From: Pseudomonas hefeiensis
GTDB lineage: Bacteria > Pseudomonadota > Gammaproteobacteria > Pseudomonadales > Pseudomonadaceae
Direction of reading: 5' to 3'
DNA: 64,000 nt
Assembly (NCBI RefSeq): GCF_030687835.1
Contig: NZ_CP117449.1
Coordinates: forward strand, 5,456,001 to 5,520,000
Each line of letters starts with the position of its first letter. The first letter of the stretch is position 1. Below are positions 9,828 through 20,540 of this stretch, in pieces. The notes under the pieces were generated by a model, which was given only the letters and a program-made list of their open reading frames with translations, was not told where the DNA came from and ran no database searches. A program made the translations under genes and the position numbers.

Positions 9828-11366
9828 TCAGCTCAAGCCCTTGCGGTTGAAGTCGCGCAGGCGGAAGCCCATCAGCAGCAGCATGCCGAAATACGCCACC
9901 ACACCCGCCGCGACCAGTACACCCAGGCGCAGGAAACGCTCGAGCATCTGTCCTTCGCCCCAGGCTGGCATGAAATGCATCGCCCCCAGCAGCACCGCTG
10001 ACATCACCGCCACGGCGACCAACAGCTTGAGGCCGAACTTGGCCCAGCCCGGCTGTGGCTGATACATCTTCTGCTTGCGCAACTGATAAAACAGCAGCCC
10101 GGCGTTGAGGCACGCGCCGGCACTGATCGCCAGGGCCAGGCCGGCGTGGGCCAGCGGACCAATCAGCAACAGGTTGAACAGTTGGGTCATCACCAGGGTG
10201 AAAATGGCGATTTTCACCGGTGTGCGAATGTTCTGCTGGGCGTAGAAACCTGGCGCCAGGACCTTGATCACAATGATCCCGAGCAAACCCACCGAGTAAG
10301 CAATCAGGGCCCGCTGGGTCATCAGCGCGTCAAAAGCGTTGAACTGGCCGTACTGGAACAACGAGACGGTCAACGGCTCAGCCAGGATGCCCAGCGCCAG
10401 GGCACAGGGCAACACCAGCACGAAGCACAGGCGCAGACCCCAGTCGAGGATGCGCGAGTATTCCTGACGGTCCTGGCTGGCGTAAGTCTTGGCCAGGGTC
10501 GGCAACAGAATCGTGCCCAGGGCCACGCCCAACACGCCGGACGGCAACTCCATCAGGCGGTCGGCGTAGTACATCCACGACACCGAGCCGGCCACCAGGA
10601 ACGAGGCGAATATGGTGTTGATGATCAGGGAAATCTGACTCACCGAAACCCCGAGGATCGCCGGCAGCATCTGCTTCATCACCCGCCACACGCCGCTGTC
10701 GCGCAGATTCAGGCGCGGCAGCACCAGCATGCCGATTTTCTTCAGGTGAGGCAGTTGATACAGCAACTGCGCCAGCCCCCCCACCAGCACCGCCCAACCG
10801 AGGGCCATCACCGGCGGGTCGAAGTACGGCGTCAGGAACACCGCAAATACGATCATGCTGACGTTGAGCAGGGTCGGCACGAAGGCCGGCACCGAGAAAC
10901 GGTTCCAGGTATTGAGGATCGCCCCGGCCAGGGACGACAGGGAAATCAGCAATATATAAGGAAAGGTCACCCGCAACAGGTCCGAGGTGAGCTGGAATTT
11001 TTCCGGGGTATCGGTAAAACCCGGTGCCGTGGCCCAGATCACCCAAGGCGCGGCGAGCATGCCGGCGACCGTGACCAGCGCCAGCACCAGGGTCAACAAA
11101 CCCGTCACGTAGGCAATGAACGTGCGGGTCGCTTCGTCGCCTTTCTGACTCTTGTATTCCGCCAGAATCGGCACGAAGGCTTGGGAAAACGCCCCTTCGG
11201 CGAAGATCCGTCGCAACAGGTTGGGCAACTTGAAGGCAATGAAGAAGGCGTCGGTGGCCATTCCGGCACCGAATATCCGAGCGATCAGCGTGTCACGAAC
11301 GAACCCCAGGACGCGTGAAAGCATCGTGATAGAGCTGACGGCAGCCAACGATTTGAGCAGATTCAT
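9828..11366 (-). CDS. murJ: Lipid II flippase MurJ
   Basis: Protein of 512 residues, almost entirely hydrophobic segments (about 14), beginning M-N-L-L-K-S and containing the MviN/MurJ signature around [10 protein letters not shown]. It flips lipid II across the inner membrane for peptidoglycan synthesis. The gap to ribF is about 130 bases; the gap to the divergent rpsT is about 250 bases. Confidence 0.95.
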   Translation of the reverse strand: MNLLKSLAAVSSITMLSRVLGFVRDTLIARIFGAGMATDAFFIAFKLPNLLRRIFAEGAFSQAFVPILAEYKSQKGDEATRTFIAYVTGLLTLVLALVTVAGMLAAPWVIWATAPGFTDTPEKFQLTSDLLRVTFPYILLISLSSLAGAILNTWNRFSVPAFVPTLLNVSMIVFAVFLTPYFDPPVMALGWAVLVGGLAQLLYQLPHLKKIGMLVLPRLNLRDSGVWRVMKQMLPAILGVSVSQISLIINTIFASFLVAGSVSWMYYADRLMELPSGVLGVALGTILLPTLAKTYASQDRQEYSRILDWGLRLCFVLVLPCALALGILAEPLTVSLFQYGQFNAFDALMTQRALIAYSVGLLGIIVIKVLAPGFYAQQNIRTPVKIAIFTLVMTQLFNLLLIGPLAHAGLALAISAGACLNAGLLFYQLRKQKMYQPQPGWAKFGLKLLVAVAVMSAVLLGAMHFMPAWGEGQMLERFLRLGVLVAAGVVAYFGMLLLMGFRLRDFNRKGLS

Positions 11367-11538
11367 GAAAAGAGTTTTTGCCTGTCGATAAACAGCAGGC
11401 GAACAACGCGCCCACTTATGCGATACTCCGCGCCGCTAAACAGTGCAGAGCCAAAGCCCGCGAGTTTACAGGTCGCACGCCGGAAAGAAATCATCCGGTG
11501 CGTTGTACCTGCCATTCAGCGGAACGCGTCACCCGCCC

Positions 11539-11567
11539 TTGACAAGACATCAACTCATCGGCATGAT
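11539..11567 (+). promoter_or_regulatory. Probable sigma70 promoter of rpsT
   Basis: TTGACA at 11539-11544 and CATGAT at 11562-11567 are separated by 17 bases. The transcript would have a leader of about 45-50 bases before the GTG start of rpsT. The -35 is a perfect consensus match, fitting a highly expressed ribosomal protein gene. Confidence 0.6.
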
Positions 11568-11620
11568 TCGCGGCCTATTTTGTTTGCTATTTCCTAAAAA
11601 GTCTTTCGAGGAGCTCGACG

Positions 11621-11899
11621 GTGGCCAACACACCTTCCGCCAAAAAACGTGCAAAACAGGCTGAGAAGCGTCGCAGCCACAACGCCAGCCTGCGTTCCAT
11701 GGTCCGTACCTACATCAAAAACGTAGTTAAGGCCATCGACGCAAAAGACGCTGAAAAAGCACAAGCTGCTTACGTTCTGGCTGTGCCAGTTATCGACCGT
11801 ATGGCCGATAAAGGCATCATCCACAAGAACAAGGCTGCTCGCCATAAGAGCCGCCTGAATGGCCACGTAAAGGCCCTGAACGTTGCCGCTGCTGCCTAA
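11621..11899 (+). CDS. rpsT: 30S ribosomal protein S20
   Basis: Small basic protein of 92 residues ([10 protein letters not shown]), identical in layout to bacterial S20, which binds 16S rRNA early in 30S assembly. It starts at GTG, preceded by GAGGAG. A strong terminator follows directly, so it is a single-gene unit. Divergent from murJ, the same arrangement as in other pseudomonads. Confidence 0.97.
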   Translation: MANTPSAKKRAKQAEKRRSHNASLRSMVRTYIKNVVKAIDAKDAEKAQAAYVLAVPVIDRMADKGIIHKNKAARHKSRLNGHVKALNVAAAA

Positions 11900-11913
11900 G
11901 CGACACGCTCGTT

Positions 11914-11941
11914 AAAAAACCGACCTCAGGGTCGGTTTTTT
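11914..11941 (+). terminator. Rho-independent terminator of rpsT
   Basis: A-tract, stem ACCGACC / GGTCGGT with a short loop, then six T residues. Located 15 bases after the rpsT stop. The A-tract on the left also makes it usable in reverse. Confidence 0.9.
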
Positions 11942-11978
11942 ATTGCCTGCGATTTACCAGGCACACCGCAAAAAAAAT

Positions 11979-12067
11979 GTGGGAGCGAGCCTGCTCGCGA
12001 TAGCTGACTAACATTCAATATCCGTATCGACTGTTACATAGCTATCGCGAGCAAGCTCGCTCCCACA
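11979..12067. repeat. REP inverted pair between rpsT and creA
   Basis: TGTGGGAGCGAGCCTGCTCG and the inverted arm ending AGCTCGCTCCCACA flank a short middle section. It lies in the gap between the convergent rpsT and creA genes. Confidence 0.85.
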
Positions 12068-12084
12068 ATGGGATTTGCATCAGG

Positions 12085-12549
12085 TTATTGGGTACGAGCC
12101 CACGGCAGGATCGGAATCGCCGTCACCGCATTCTGCGGGCTACCTTCAATCACGCGATCGCTGTAGACCAGGTACACCAGCGTATTGCGCTTCTTGTCGA
12201 GGAAGCGCACCACCTGCATGGTCTTGAATACCAGCGACGTGCGCTCCCTGAATACCTCCTCGCCATCCTTGAGCTCGCCCTTGAAGCTGATGGGACCGAC
12301 CTGACGGCAAGCAATGGACGCTTCGGCGCGATCCTCGGCCAGGCCCAGGCCACCCTTCACACCACCGGTCTTGGCCCGCGACAGATAACAGGTCACCCCG
12401 TCCACCTTCGGATCATCGAAGGCTTCGACGACGATCCGGTCATTCGGCCCGACAAACTTGAACACCGTCGACACCTGGCCAATCTCCTCGGCCGAGGCCA
12501 GCAGCGGCAATGCCACCAGCAAGCCGATCAATCCTTTTGCCAAACCCAT
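12085..12549 (-). CDS. creA: CreA family periplasmic protein
   Basis: Protein of 154 residues with a signal peptide (M-G-L-A-K-G-L...A-S-A). The remainder matches the CreA family ([24 protein letters not shown]), including two cysteines that probably pair. The molecular function is not known. It sits 9 bases downstream of proB on the same strand, so it is probably co-transcribed. Homologue of PA4564 by position. Confidence 0.85.
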   Translation of the reverse strand: MGLAKGLIGLLVALPLLASAEEIGQVSTVFKFVGPNDRIVVEAFDDPKVDGVTCYLSRAKTGGVKGGLGLAEDRAEASIACRQVGPISFKGELKDGEEVFRERTSLVFKTMQVVRFLDKKRNTLVYLVYSDRVIEGSPQNAVTAIPILPWARTQ

Positions 12550-12558
12550 GTTTTTTCC

Positions 12559-13677
12559 TTAGACGAGAATCAGGTTGTCACGGTGAACCAGCTCTGGCTC
12601 TGCCATGTAACCCAACAAACCAACAATCGCATCGGACGATTGACCAATGATTTTTTGCGCTTCGAGCGCGCTGTAGTTGGCCAGGCCTCGGGCGATCTCG
12701 CGACCATCCGGCGCCACGCACACCACCATTTCGCCACGACGAAAACTGCCCTGAACCAGCTTCACGCCCACCGGCAGCAGACTTTTATTGCCTTGGGACA
12801 GCGCCGACACCGCCCCCGCATCCAGCACCAGCGTGCCACGGGTTTGCAGATGCCCGGCCAGCCATTGCTTGCGCGCCGCCAGCATGCCGCGCTCAGGAGA
12901 CAGCAACGTGCCGATGCGCTCGCCCGCTTTCAGGCGGTCCAGCACCCGCTCCAGCCGACCACCGACAATGATGGTGTGAGCCCCGGAGCGTGCGGCCAGA
13001 CGAGCGGCACGCAGCTTGGTCTGCATGCCGCCACGTCCCAGCGCGCCACCGGTACTGCCTGCGACCGCGTCCAGCGCTGGATCATCGGCACGGGCCTCGT
13101 AAATCAGCTTGGCGCCGGGGTTACTGCGCGGGTCGGCGTCGAACATGCCGTCGCGATCCGTGAGGATCACCAGCAGATCCGCCTCCACCAGGTTCGCCAC
13201 TAACGCGGCCAGGGTGTCGTTGTCGCCAAAACGAATCTCGTCGGTGACCACCGTGTCGTTTTCGTTGATCACCGGGATGACTTTCAGCTCCACCAGCGCC
13301 CGCAAGGTGCTGCGGGCGTTGAGGTAGCGCTTGCGGTCGGACAGGTCGTCATGGGTCAGCAGAATCTGCGCCGTATGGCGACCATGCTCGGCAAAGCTCG
13401 ACTCCCAGGCCTGCACCAGACCCATCTGACCGATGGCGGCAGCGGCCTGCAACTCGTGCATCGCGCTGGGTCGCGACGTCCAGCCCAAACGGCTCATGCC
13501 AGCTGCCACAGCCCCCGAAGAGACCAATACCAGCTCGACGCCAGCCTCATGCAAGGCCACCATCTGCTCGACCCACACCGCCATCGCCTTGCGATCCAGG
13601 CCCTTGCCATCCGCCGTCAGCAGTGCACTACCGATCTTCACGACCCAGCGCTGCGCACCCGTCACCTTGCTCCGCAT
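12559..13677 (-). CDS. proB: Glutamate 5-kinase
   Basis: Protein of 372 residues: an amino acid kinase domain ([30 protein letters not shown]) followed by a C-terminal PUA domain from about residue 275. It phosphorylates glutamate, the committed step of proline synthesis. The ATG at 13675-13677 gives the usual family length; the frame extends 13 codons further upstream. proA is not adjacent, as usual in Pseudomonas. Confidence 0.95.
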   Translation of the reverse strand: MRSKVTGAQRWVVKIGSALLTADGKGLDRKAMAVWVEQMVALHEAGVELVLVSSGAVAAGMSRLGWTSRPSAMHELQAAAAIGQMGLVQAWESSFAEHGRHTAQILLTHDDLSDRKRYLNARSTLRALVELKVIPVINENDTVVTDEIRFGDNDTLAALVANLVEADLLVILTDRDGMFDADPRSNPGAKLIYEARADDPALDAVAGSTGGALGRGGMQTKLRAARLAARSGAHTIIVGGRLERVLDRLKAGERIGTLLSPERGMLAARKQWLAGHLQTRGTLVLDAGAVSALSQGNKSLLPVGVKLVQGSFRRGEMVVCVAPDGREIARGLANYSALEAQKIIGQSSDAIVGLLGYMAEPELVHRDNLILV

Positions 13678-13753
13678 CTTCTTCAACCTTTGCCAGCGAA
13701 CGGCGCGACCCAGCACCGCCCATGGGATTATTCGTATTTGCGTTTTACAGATA

Positions 13754-13778
13754 CCAAAACGCCGCTCGAATGAGCGGC
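13754..13778 (-). terminator. Probable terminator downstream of obg (minus strand)
   Basis: Stem GCCGCTC / GAGCGGC at 13761-13778, followed on the minus strand by GTTTTGG. It lies about 250 bases beyond the obg stop with a REP pair between them, and just before the proB coding region. It could equally limit read-through into proB. Confidence 0.5.
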
Positions 13779-13874
13779 GCCTTGGAAACTGGCTGGCTGC
13801 GATGATAACACCGCACTGGACCAGTTAAACCTGCCCCCAGGCCAGTCACCCGAGAATCCTTGTGTGAGCACGCC

Positions 13875-13999
13875 TATGGGAGCACACCTGTGGGAGCAAA
13901 GCTTGCTCGCGATGACACGGTTACATCCAACACCTTTGCTGGCTGTAAAAATGCTATCGCGAGCAAGCTTTGCTCCCACAGATTCGCTCCCACAGGTTT
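13875..13999. repeat. REP inverted pair with extra half-copies between proB and obg
   Basis: This 352-base gap (13678-14029) holds a full inverted pair, CTGTGGGAGCAAAGCTTGCT facing its complement, plus extra fragments of the TGGGAGC/GCTCCCA head on both outer sides. I see no coding region in the gap apart from the hairpin noted at 13754. Confidence 0.8.
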
Positions 14000-14029
14000 T
14001 GACCTCAAGCGGCCAGCATCCGCAGAAAA

Positions 14030-15385
<1,356 letters not shown>

Positions 15386-15399
15386 TCACCCCACAAACG

Positions 15400-15428
15400 A
15401 AAAAGCCCCGTCGCAAGACAGGGCTTTT
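15400..15428 (-). terminator. Terminator or attenuator between rpmA and obg
   Basis: On the minus strand: AAAAGCCCTGT, a short loop, then CGGGGCTTTTT. It starts 16 bases after the rpmA stop. It would reduce transcription from the ribosomal protein genes into obg. Confidence 0.75.
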
Positions 15429-15443
15429 CCAGCGATCTCGCAA

Positions 15444-15701
15444 TTAAGCTGCGACAACGCTCACGTAACGGCGGTTGAACGCGCCCTTTACTTCGAACTT
15501 GATCACGCCTTCGATTTTCGCGAAGAGGGTGTGATCCTTACCCATGCCAACACCGTAACCGGCGTGGAATTGGGTGCCGCGCTGACGCACGATGATGTTG
15601 CCCGGAATGATTTTCTGGCCGCCATACATCTTGACGCCAAGGCGTTTGGCTTCTGAGTCGCGACCGTTACGGGTACTACCACCAGCTTTTTTGTGTGCCA
15701 T
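15444..15701 (-). CDS. rpmA: 50S ribosomal protein L27
   Basis: 85 residues, [16 protein letters not shown], the standard L27 N-terminus that reaches the peptidyl transferase centre without the extra N-terminal extension found in Firmicutes. It follows rplU by 35 bases. Confidence 0.97.
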   Translation of the reverse strand: MAHKKAGGSTRNGRDSEAKRLGVKMYGGQKIIPGNIIVRQRGTQFHAGYGVGMGKDHTLFAKIEGVIKFEVKGAFNRRYVSVVAA

Positions 15702-15736
15702 GAGTTCAATTCTCCTAGTGAGGAATTAGGCTGAAA

Positions 15737-16051
15737 TTAAGCCTGAATACCGGTGATTTTGATCTCGGTGTACCACTGGCGGTGGCCCATGCGCTTCATG
15801 TGGTGCTTACGGCGACGGAACTTGATGATGCGGACTTTATCGTGACGACCTTGGGAGATCACTTCAGCCACAACGGTAGCGCCAGCAACGACTGGAGCGC
15901 CGATATTCACGTCATCGCCATTGGCGACCAACAGAACGCGATCAAAAGTCACGGATTCGCCGGTAGCGATTTCCAGTTTTTCGATCTTCAGGTATTCACC
16001 TGGGGCGACCTTGTATTGCTTGCCACCAGTAACAATTACTGCGTACGACAT
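15737..16051 (-). CDS. rplU: 50S ribosomal protein L21
   Basis: 104 residues from the ATG at 16049-16051 ([13 protein letters not shown]), the normal L21 start and length with the basic C-terminal segment R-R-K-H-H-M-K-R. First gene of rplU-rpmA-obg, divergent from ispB as in other gammaproteobacteria. An upstream in-frame extension is not expected to be translated. Confidence 0.97.
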   Translation of the reverse strand: MSYAVIVTGGKQYKVAPGEYLKIEKLEIATGESVTFDRVLLVANGDDVNIGAPVVAGATVVAEVISQGRHDKVRIIKFRRRKHHMKRMGHRQWYTEIKITGIQA

Positions 16052-16290
16052 GGTATTTCTCCGATAATCCTGCTCACCCAGCGCTTTATAAGAAGAGGTA
16101 TTGGCTGGCATGGCTGCATGGGCTGGAAGGCCCGGATGCAATTGCGTAAGGCAGGTGCTGCCCAGGAAGTTCAGGGTGCGCGATTGTACGCAAGGTGCAA
16201 CAGCCTTGCAAGTAGCCGTCCATCGCGCCTTGACAGGTCTGGGTGGGGGTCCTAGCATGCCGCGCAACCCTTCTGGAGCACCTTTCGCTG

Positions 16291-17259
16291 ATGCAACCCC
16301 AAGCTTTCTACCGCGCGGTGGCGGACGATTTTAGCGCCGTCGACGGCATCATCAAGAAGCAGCTGACTTCCCGAGTGCCGCTGGTATCGAAAATCGGCGA
16401 CTACATCACTTCAGCCGGTGGCAAGCGCCTGCGTCCTTTATTGGTGCTTTTGTGTGGCAAGGCCCTGGGCCGCGAAGGCGACGACATGCGCCTGCTGGCC
16501 GCCACCATCGAGTTCCTGCACACCGCGACCCTGCTGCATGACGACGTGGTCGACATGTCCGGCATGCGCCGCGGCCGCTCGACCGCCAACGCCATGTGGG
16601 GCAATGCCCCAAGCGTGCTGGTGGGCGACTTCCTGTATTCGCGCTCGTTCGAAATGATGGTCGAGCTGGGCTCGATGCCGGTGATGAAGATCCTGTCCCA
16701 GGCCACGCGTATCATCGCCGAAGGCGAAGTGCTGCAGTTGTCCAAGGTGCGCGATGCCAGCACTACGGAAGAGACCTACATGGAAGTCATTCGCGGCAAG
16801 ACCGCGATGCTCTTCGAAGCCTCGACCCACAGCGCCGCTGCGCTGGCCGGCGCCAGCGCCGAGCAGAGCGAAGCGTTGCGCACCTTTGGCGATCACCTGG
16901 GTGTGGCCTTCCAGTTGGTGGACGACCTGCTGGACTACAAGGGCGACGCCGAGACGCTGGGCAAGAACGTCGGGGACGACCTGGCCGAAGGCAAACCGAC
17001 CCTGCCGCTAATCTACACCATGCGCGAAGGCACCCCGGAGCAGGCGGCACTGGTACGCCAGGCGATCCAGAAAGGCGGGATCGAAGACCTGGAGAGCATC
17101 CGGGAAGCGGTTGAAGCGTCCGGCTCGCTGGACTACACCGCGAAACTGGCCCGTGACTACGTTGCCCGCGCGATCAAATGCCTCGACGCCCTCCCGGCCA
17201 GCGAATACCGCGATGCGCTGGTGGAGTTGAGCGAGTTTGCGGTGGCCCGTACTCACTGA
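16291..17259 (+). CDS. ispB: Octaprenyl/polyprenyl diphosphate synthase
   Basis: Trans-prenyltransferase of 322 residues that builds the ubiquinone side chain. Both aspartate-rich motifs are present: L-L-H-D-D-V-V-D-M (first) and Q-L-V-D-D-L-L-D-Y (second), plus G-G-K-R-L-R-P near the N-terminus. Start at ATG 16291 (M-Q-P-Q-A-F-Y) gives family length; upstream in-frame codons are not conserved. Divergent from rplU. Confidence 0.95.
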   Translation: MQPQAFYRAVADDFSAVDGIIKKQLTSRVPLVSKIGDYITSAGGKRLRPLLVLLCGKALGREGDDMRLLAATIEFLHTATLLHDDVVDMSGMRRGRSTANAMWGNAPSVLVGDFLYSRSFEMMVELGSMPVMKILSQATRIIAEGEVLQLSKVRDASTTEETYMEVIRGKTAMLFEASTHSAAALAGASAEQSEALRTFGDHLGVAFQLVDDLLDYKGDAETLGKNVGDDLAEGKPTLPLIYTMREGTPEQAALVRQAIQKGGIEDLESIREAVEASGSLDYTAKLARDYVARAIKCLDALPASEYRDALVELSEFAVARTH

Positions 17260-17272
17260 ATACCCAGGCTTT

Positions 17273-17361
17273 TTGTGGGAGCAAGGCTTGCCCGCGATGA
17301 CGACGATGCGGTCCTTCAGAAACCGAGTCGCCTGTATCGCGGGCAAGACTTGCTCCCACAA
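17273..17361. repeat. REP inverted pair downstream of ispB
   Basis: TGTGGGAGCAAGGCTTGCCC facing its complement, the CCCGCGA sub-type of the REP family. It starts 13 bases after the ispB stop. Confidence 0.85.
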
Positions 17362-17420
17362 ATCCTCTCGCCACAGGATATCCAAACGCAGCACCGTCCC
17401 TCTTTCGTAACAAAACCCTA

Positions 17421-17426
17421 TATAAT
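17421..17426 (+). promoter_or_regulatory. -10 box of the yjdM promoter
   Basis: A perfect TATAAT sits 38 bases before the yjdM start. I see no convincing -35 hexamer 17 bases upstream. It is followed by a ribosome binding site, AAGGAA, ahead of the GTG start. Confidence 0.5.
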
Positions 17427-17464
17427 GTGCGCCCTTTTGCCCTCCTGATACCCAAGGAACTTTA

Positions 17465-17806
17465 GTGAGCACGTTGCCTCCCTGCCCGAAATGCAATTCC
17501 GAATACACTTACGAAGACGGTACTCAACTGGTCTGCCCGGAGTGTGCCCACGAATGGTCTGCCAGCGGCGAAGCTGAAACAGCCTCCGATGAAACAGTGA
17601 AGAAGGATTCGGTCGGCAATGTCCTGCAAGACGGCGACACCATCACCGTGATCAAGGACCTCAAGGTCAAAGGCACGTCGCTGGTGGTCAAGGTGGGCAC
17701 CAAGGTCAAGAACATCCGTTTGTGCGATGGCGATCACGACATCGACTGCAAGATCGATGGCATCGGCCCGATGAAACTCAAATCCGAGTTCGTCAGAAAA
17801 GTCTGA
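17465..17806 (+). CDS. yjdM: Zinc ribbon domain protein YjdM (formerly PhnA)
   Basis: 113 residues. An N-terminal four-Cys zinc ribbon (C-P-K-C and C-P-E-C) is followed by an SH3-like PhnA C-terminal domain ([15 protein letters not shown]). Despite the old name the family is not required for phosphonate breakdown and its role is unclear. The GTG start is preceded by AAGGAAC. A perfect 11-base-stem hairpin follows the stop. Confidence 0.9.
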   Translation: MSTLPPCPKCNSEYTYEDGTQLVCPECAHEWSASGEAETASDETVKKDSVGNVLQDGDTITVIKDLKVKGTSLVVKVGTKVKNIRLCDGDHDIDCKIDGIGPMKLKSEFVRKV

Positions 17807-17818
17807 GCCTTGTGTATT

Positions 17819-17843
17819 CCATCCCACGCCCCGCGTGGGATGG
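17819..17843 (+). terminator. Hairpin after yjdM, possible terminator
   Basis: Perfect 11-base stem CCATCCCACGC / GCGTGGGATGG with a CCC loop, starting 12 bases after the stop. No T-tract follows, so it may act as a mRNA-stabilising or Rho-related structure rather than a classic terminator. Confidence 0.5.
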
Positions 17844-17963
17844 CGCTTCACCCTCCCCGCTCCCAGCCCCCGTTTGCGCCTCCGAGCCAAGCGCCAGCCG
17901 ATTGAGCTGCCGCAACCCACCGTCAGAAAAACAATTCGAACACCAATAGAGTCTTGCTATTTA

Positions 17964-17984
17964 GCGAATAAGAATTATTCTCAT
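17964..17984 (+). promoter_or_regulatory. Fur-box-like site upstream of the PA4570-like gene
   Basis: GCGAATAAGAATTATTCTCA is close to the Fur consensus; on the opposite strand it reads GAGAATAATTCTTATTC. It lies 26 bases before the ATG at 18010, in a position to cover the promoter, which would give repression when iron is plentiful. Confidence 0.65.
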
Positions 17985-18009
17985 CAGACCCATCAAGGAG
18001 ATGAGAACC

Positions 18010-18267
18010 ATGACTAATTTGATCGATGCCTGGCTGGACCGCCCACACCCTTACCTGAGAATCCTGCATCGGGAAACCGGGGAAGTCTGTGCAGTACTTG
18101 AAGAAGAAGCCTTGAGCGAATTGCAGGACCAGGGGGATCTGGACCTCAACAGCCTCAATTCCAGCGAGCCGCTGGTGCTCAAGGAACTGGTGCGCAATCT
18201 GTTCCTGTTCTGTTACGCCAGGGCGTTGCGCCCCAGTGGCGATTTTAATGGCAGGTTTCACGGATGA
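18010..18267 (+). CDS. Small conserved hypothetical protein (PA4570-like by position), probably iron-regulated
   Basis: 85 residues, acidic, no signal peptide or membrane segment. Central stretch E-E-E-A-L-S-E-L-Q-D-Q-G-D-L is acidic and helical; no known motif recognised. The ATG at 18010 is preferred over that at 18001 because AAGGAG ends at 18000 and needs spacing. It lies between ispB/yjdM and fklB, the position of PA4570 in P. aeruginosa. The Fur-like site directly upstream suggests expression in iron starvation. Function unknown. Confidence 0.7.
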   Translation: MTNLIDAWLDRPHPYLRILHRETGEVCAVLEEEALSELQDQGDLDLNSLNSSEPLVLKELVRNLFLFCYARALRPSGDFNGRFHG

Positions 18268-18278
18268 ACACAGAGGTC

Positions 18279-18370
18279 ATGTGGGAGTGGGCTTGCTCGC
18301 GAAAACGGTGTGTCAGTTAACGAAAAAGTCGACTGACAGTCCGCATTCGCGAGCAAGCCCGCTCCCACAT
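18279..18370. repeat. REP inverted pair between the PA4570-like gene and fklB
   Basis: TGTGGGAGTGGGCTTGCTCG and the inverted AGCAAGCCCGCTCCCACA arm. It sits in a convergent gap and may serve both genes as a 3' structure. Confidence 0.85.
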
Positions 18371-18401
18371 GTATTTGCCCAGCGTCAAACCGGGCGGGGT
18401 C

Positions 18402-19019
18402 TTACAGAACGTCCAACAGCTCGACGTCAAACACCAGTACGCTGTGCGGCGGAATGCTGCCAACGCCTTGAGCGCCGTAGGCCAGTTCGCTTGGCACGTA
18501 CAAACGCCATTTGCTACCGGCGTTCATCAATTGCAGCGCTTCGGTCCAGCCTGGGATCACGCCACCCACCGGGAATTCGGCAGGCTGGCCACGATCGTAG
18601 GAGCTGTCGAACACAGTGCCGTCGATCAGGGTGCCATGGTAGTGGGTACGTACCTGGTCCTCACGGCTCGGCTTGGCGCCTTCACCCTGAGTCAACACTT
18701 CAAATTGCAGACCCGAGGCCAGGGTGGTGATGCCTTCGCGCTTGGCGTTTTCAGCCAGGAACGCACGACCTTCGCCAGCGGCGGCTTCGGCCTTGGCGGC
18801 AGCTTCGGCCTGCATGATTTCGCGGATGACTTTGAAGCTGGCGGACATCTCGTCCTGGCCCACACGGCTCGGCTTGCCGGCAAAGGCGTCGGTCAGGCCA
18901 GCCAGGATCGCGTCCAGACTCACGCCCGGTGGCGGGTTGTCGCGCAGTTGGTCGCCCAACTGACGGCCAATGCCGTAGCTGACGCGGGTTTCGTCGGTGG
19001 ACAGGTTAACTTCGGACAT
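18402..19019 (-). CDS. fklB: FKBP-type peptidyl-prolyl cis-trans isomerase, FklB-like
   Basis: 205 residues from the ATG at 19017-19019 (M-S-E-V-N-L-S). N-terminal FKBP_N dimerisation helices (about residues 1-105, Ala/Glu-rich) are followed by an FKBP domain with V-R-T-H-Y-H-G-T-L, G-T-V-F-D-S-S-Y and G-V-I-P-G-W-T-E-A. No signal peptide, so it is the cytoplasmic FklB type rather than FkpA or Mip. Matches PA4572 in order. Confidence 0.92.
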   Translation of the reverse strand: MSEVNLSTDETRVSYGIGRQLGDQLRDNPPPGVSLDAILAGLTDAFAGKPSRVGQDEMSASFKVIREIMQAEAAAKAEAAAGEGRAFLAENAKREGITTLASGLQFEVLTQGEGAKPSREDQVRTHYHGTLIDGTVFDSSYDRGQPAEFPVGGVIPGWTEALQLMNAGSKWRLYVPSELAYGAQGVGSIPPHSVLVFDVELLDVL

Positions 19020-19224
19020 GATGCTGCTCCGCTGTGCGGACGGCTCGGGAATATGCCGTGCTTGACACAGCGCCTCCCGGAGCGCCCGGAACCAAAAGGG
19101 CGAGCAGACTAGCACAGATGCCGTGGCGGGTGACGAGCTCCCTCATCAAAGCCCCGCCACCAGAAACGACAACGCCCGCCTGCTTTGCAACAGACGGGCG
19201 GTGCACCGAAGCGATGAACGGATC

Positions 19225-19713
19225 TCAGTGCTTGGTCAGTTTATCCAGGTAGCCCATGGCAAACGCCGAGACCACGAAGGTCATGTGGATGATCACGTAC
19301 CACATCAGGTGCTCGGGATCGACGTTCTTGGCGTCCATGAAGATGCGCAGCAGATGAATGGAGGAAATGGCAACGATCGAGGCCGCGACCTTCATCTTCA
19401 GCGAGGACGAATCCATGGTCCCGAGCCAGTTGAGCTTTTCCTTGTCGGAGTCGATATCCAGTTGCGAGACAAAGTTCTCGTAGCCGGAAATCATCACCAT
19501 CACCAGCAGGCCGCCCACCAGCGCCATGTCGATCAGCGACAGCAGCACCAGAATCAGCTCGGATTCGGCCATGGCAAACACATTGGGAATGATGTGAAAG
19601 ACTTCCTGGAAGAATTTCAGCGCCAGGGCCAGCAACCCCAGGGACAGCCCGAAATAGATCGGCGCCAGCAGCCAACGGGAGGCGTACATTGCATTTTCGA
19701 TAAAGCGTTCCAT
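19225..19713 (-). CDS. UPF0114 / YqhA family membrane protein
   Basis: 162 residues with four hydrophobic segments (about residues 12-32, 52-75, 107-127, 137-155). Begins [14 protein letters not shown], as in the TIGR00645/YqhA family of inner membrane proteins. Function unknown. Same order as PA4574. Confidence 0.85.
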   Translation of the reverse strand: MERFIENAMYASRWLLAPIYFGLSLGLLALALKFFQEVFHIIPNVFAMAESELILVLLSLIDMALVGGLLVMVMISGYENFVSQLDIDSDKEKLNWLGTMDSSSLKMKVAASIVAISSIHLLRIFMDAKNVDPEHLMWYVIIHMTFVVSAFAMGYLDKLTKH

Positions 19714-19845
19714 TGAGTCTCACACCAGGGCTGAAAAATCGCGGCGAGTATACCAGTGACGACCTGGGTCATAAACGCCAGGCCCATCCGTGGCTTCAGC
19801 CCTTGTGTCAAAACTTTACTGCCAACGCCCGTACGCTGACGACTT

Positions 19846-20187
19846 TCAATGCAGCGGGCGAAACTCGAAGCCGTCAACGCTGCGACAGCGGCCTCCATTG
19901 ATTTCCCGCAACTGGGCCTGCATGTGCAAGCACCATATCTGTGGGTCGTCGGCCAGCTCATAACCATGCAATGTCAGGCTTTGCACAATGGTATCGAGAA
20001 TGGACTCAGCGGCATTCGGGCCGGGAAACGGGCCTTGAGCCTTGATGGCCGAAGGTTGTTCGCCAGCCATTCCGGCGGCGAAGAGCAAGGTCCACATACC
20101 GGTATCGCCCGCCAGCGGACGGATGGCGCATTCGATACGGGTCACAAGGCCCAGGCATTGACGAGTGAGGCAAAGGTTGCGCGACAT
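19846..20187 (-). CDS. Conserved hypothetical protein (PA4575-like by position)
   Basis: 113 residues, no signal peptide and no membrane segment. Begins M-S-R-N-L-C-L-T-R-Q-C-L-G-L, then a hydrophobic patch near residue 32 (W-T-L-L-F-A-A-G-M-A-G) and a C-terminal part with L-H-G-Y-E-L. No motif recognised. It lies between the UPF0114 gene and the Lon-like protease, as PA4575 does in P. aeruginosa. Confidence 0.65.
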   Translation of the reverse strand: MSRNLCLTRQCLGLVTRIECAIRPLAGDTGMWTLLFAAGMAGEQPSAIKAQGPFPGPNAAESILDTIVQSLTLHGYELADDPQIWCLHMQAQLREINGGRCRSVDGFEFRPLH

Positions 20188-20405
20188 GGCGGCGCCCCTC
20201 GATAGATCCGGTATTCAGCCTCAGGACAAGGCTGTTTCGATCCGATGATGGCTCTCGTTATCCTTGAACTGAGGATAGAAGAAAAGTTCCGGCCGCAAGG
20301 GCTTTCGAGACCAGAATACGCCGAGCGGTCACAGTGTGAATATTGACGCCAAAGTGGTGGCGTCTTTCAGTAATAATCCACACAACATTGATTGTGAGAG
20401 CGAGC

Positions 20406-20501
20406 CTGTGGGAGCAAAGCTTGCTCGCGATGAGGTTGCCACATGCAACACTTCTGTTGACTGGACAAATGCTATCGCGAGCAAGCTTTGCTCCCACAGG
20501 C
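20406..20501. repeat. REP inverted pair between the PA4575-like gene and the Lon-like gene
   Basis: The 353-base gap 20188-20540 holds this pair (TGTGGGAGCAAAGCTTGCTC facing its complement) and otherwise shows no coding potential. The promoter of the PA4575-like gene should lie in 20188-20400. Confidence 0.85.
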
Positions 20502-20540
20502 TTGCTCCCCATAGGGGGTCTTGCTGCGATCAGGAACGCA

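Noticed and set aside
12088..13203. Long open frame on the plus strand opposite creA and proB
   Set aside because: It lies antisense to two recognisable genes. Such long shadow frames are common at high GC, and it shows no domain or ribosome binding site.
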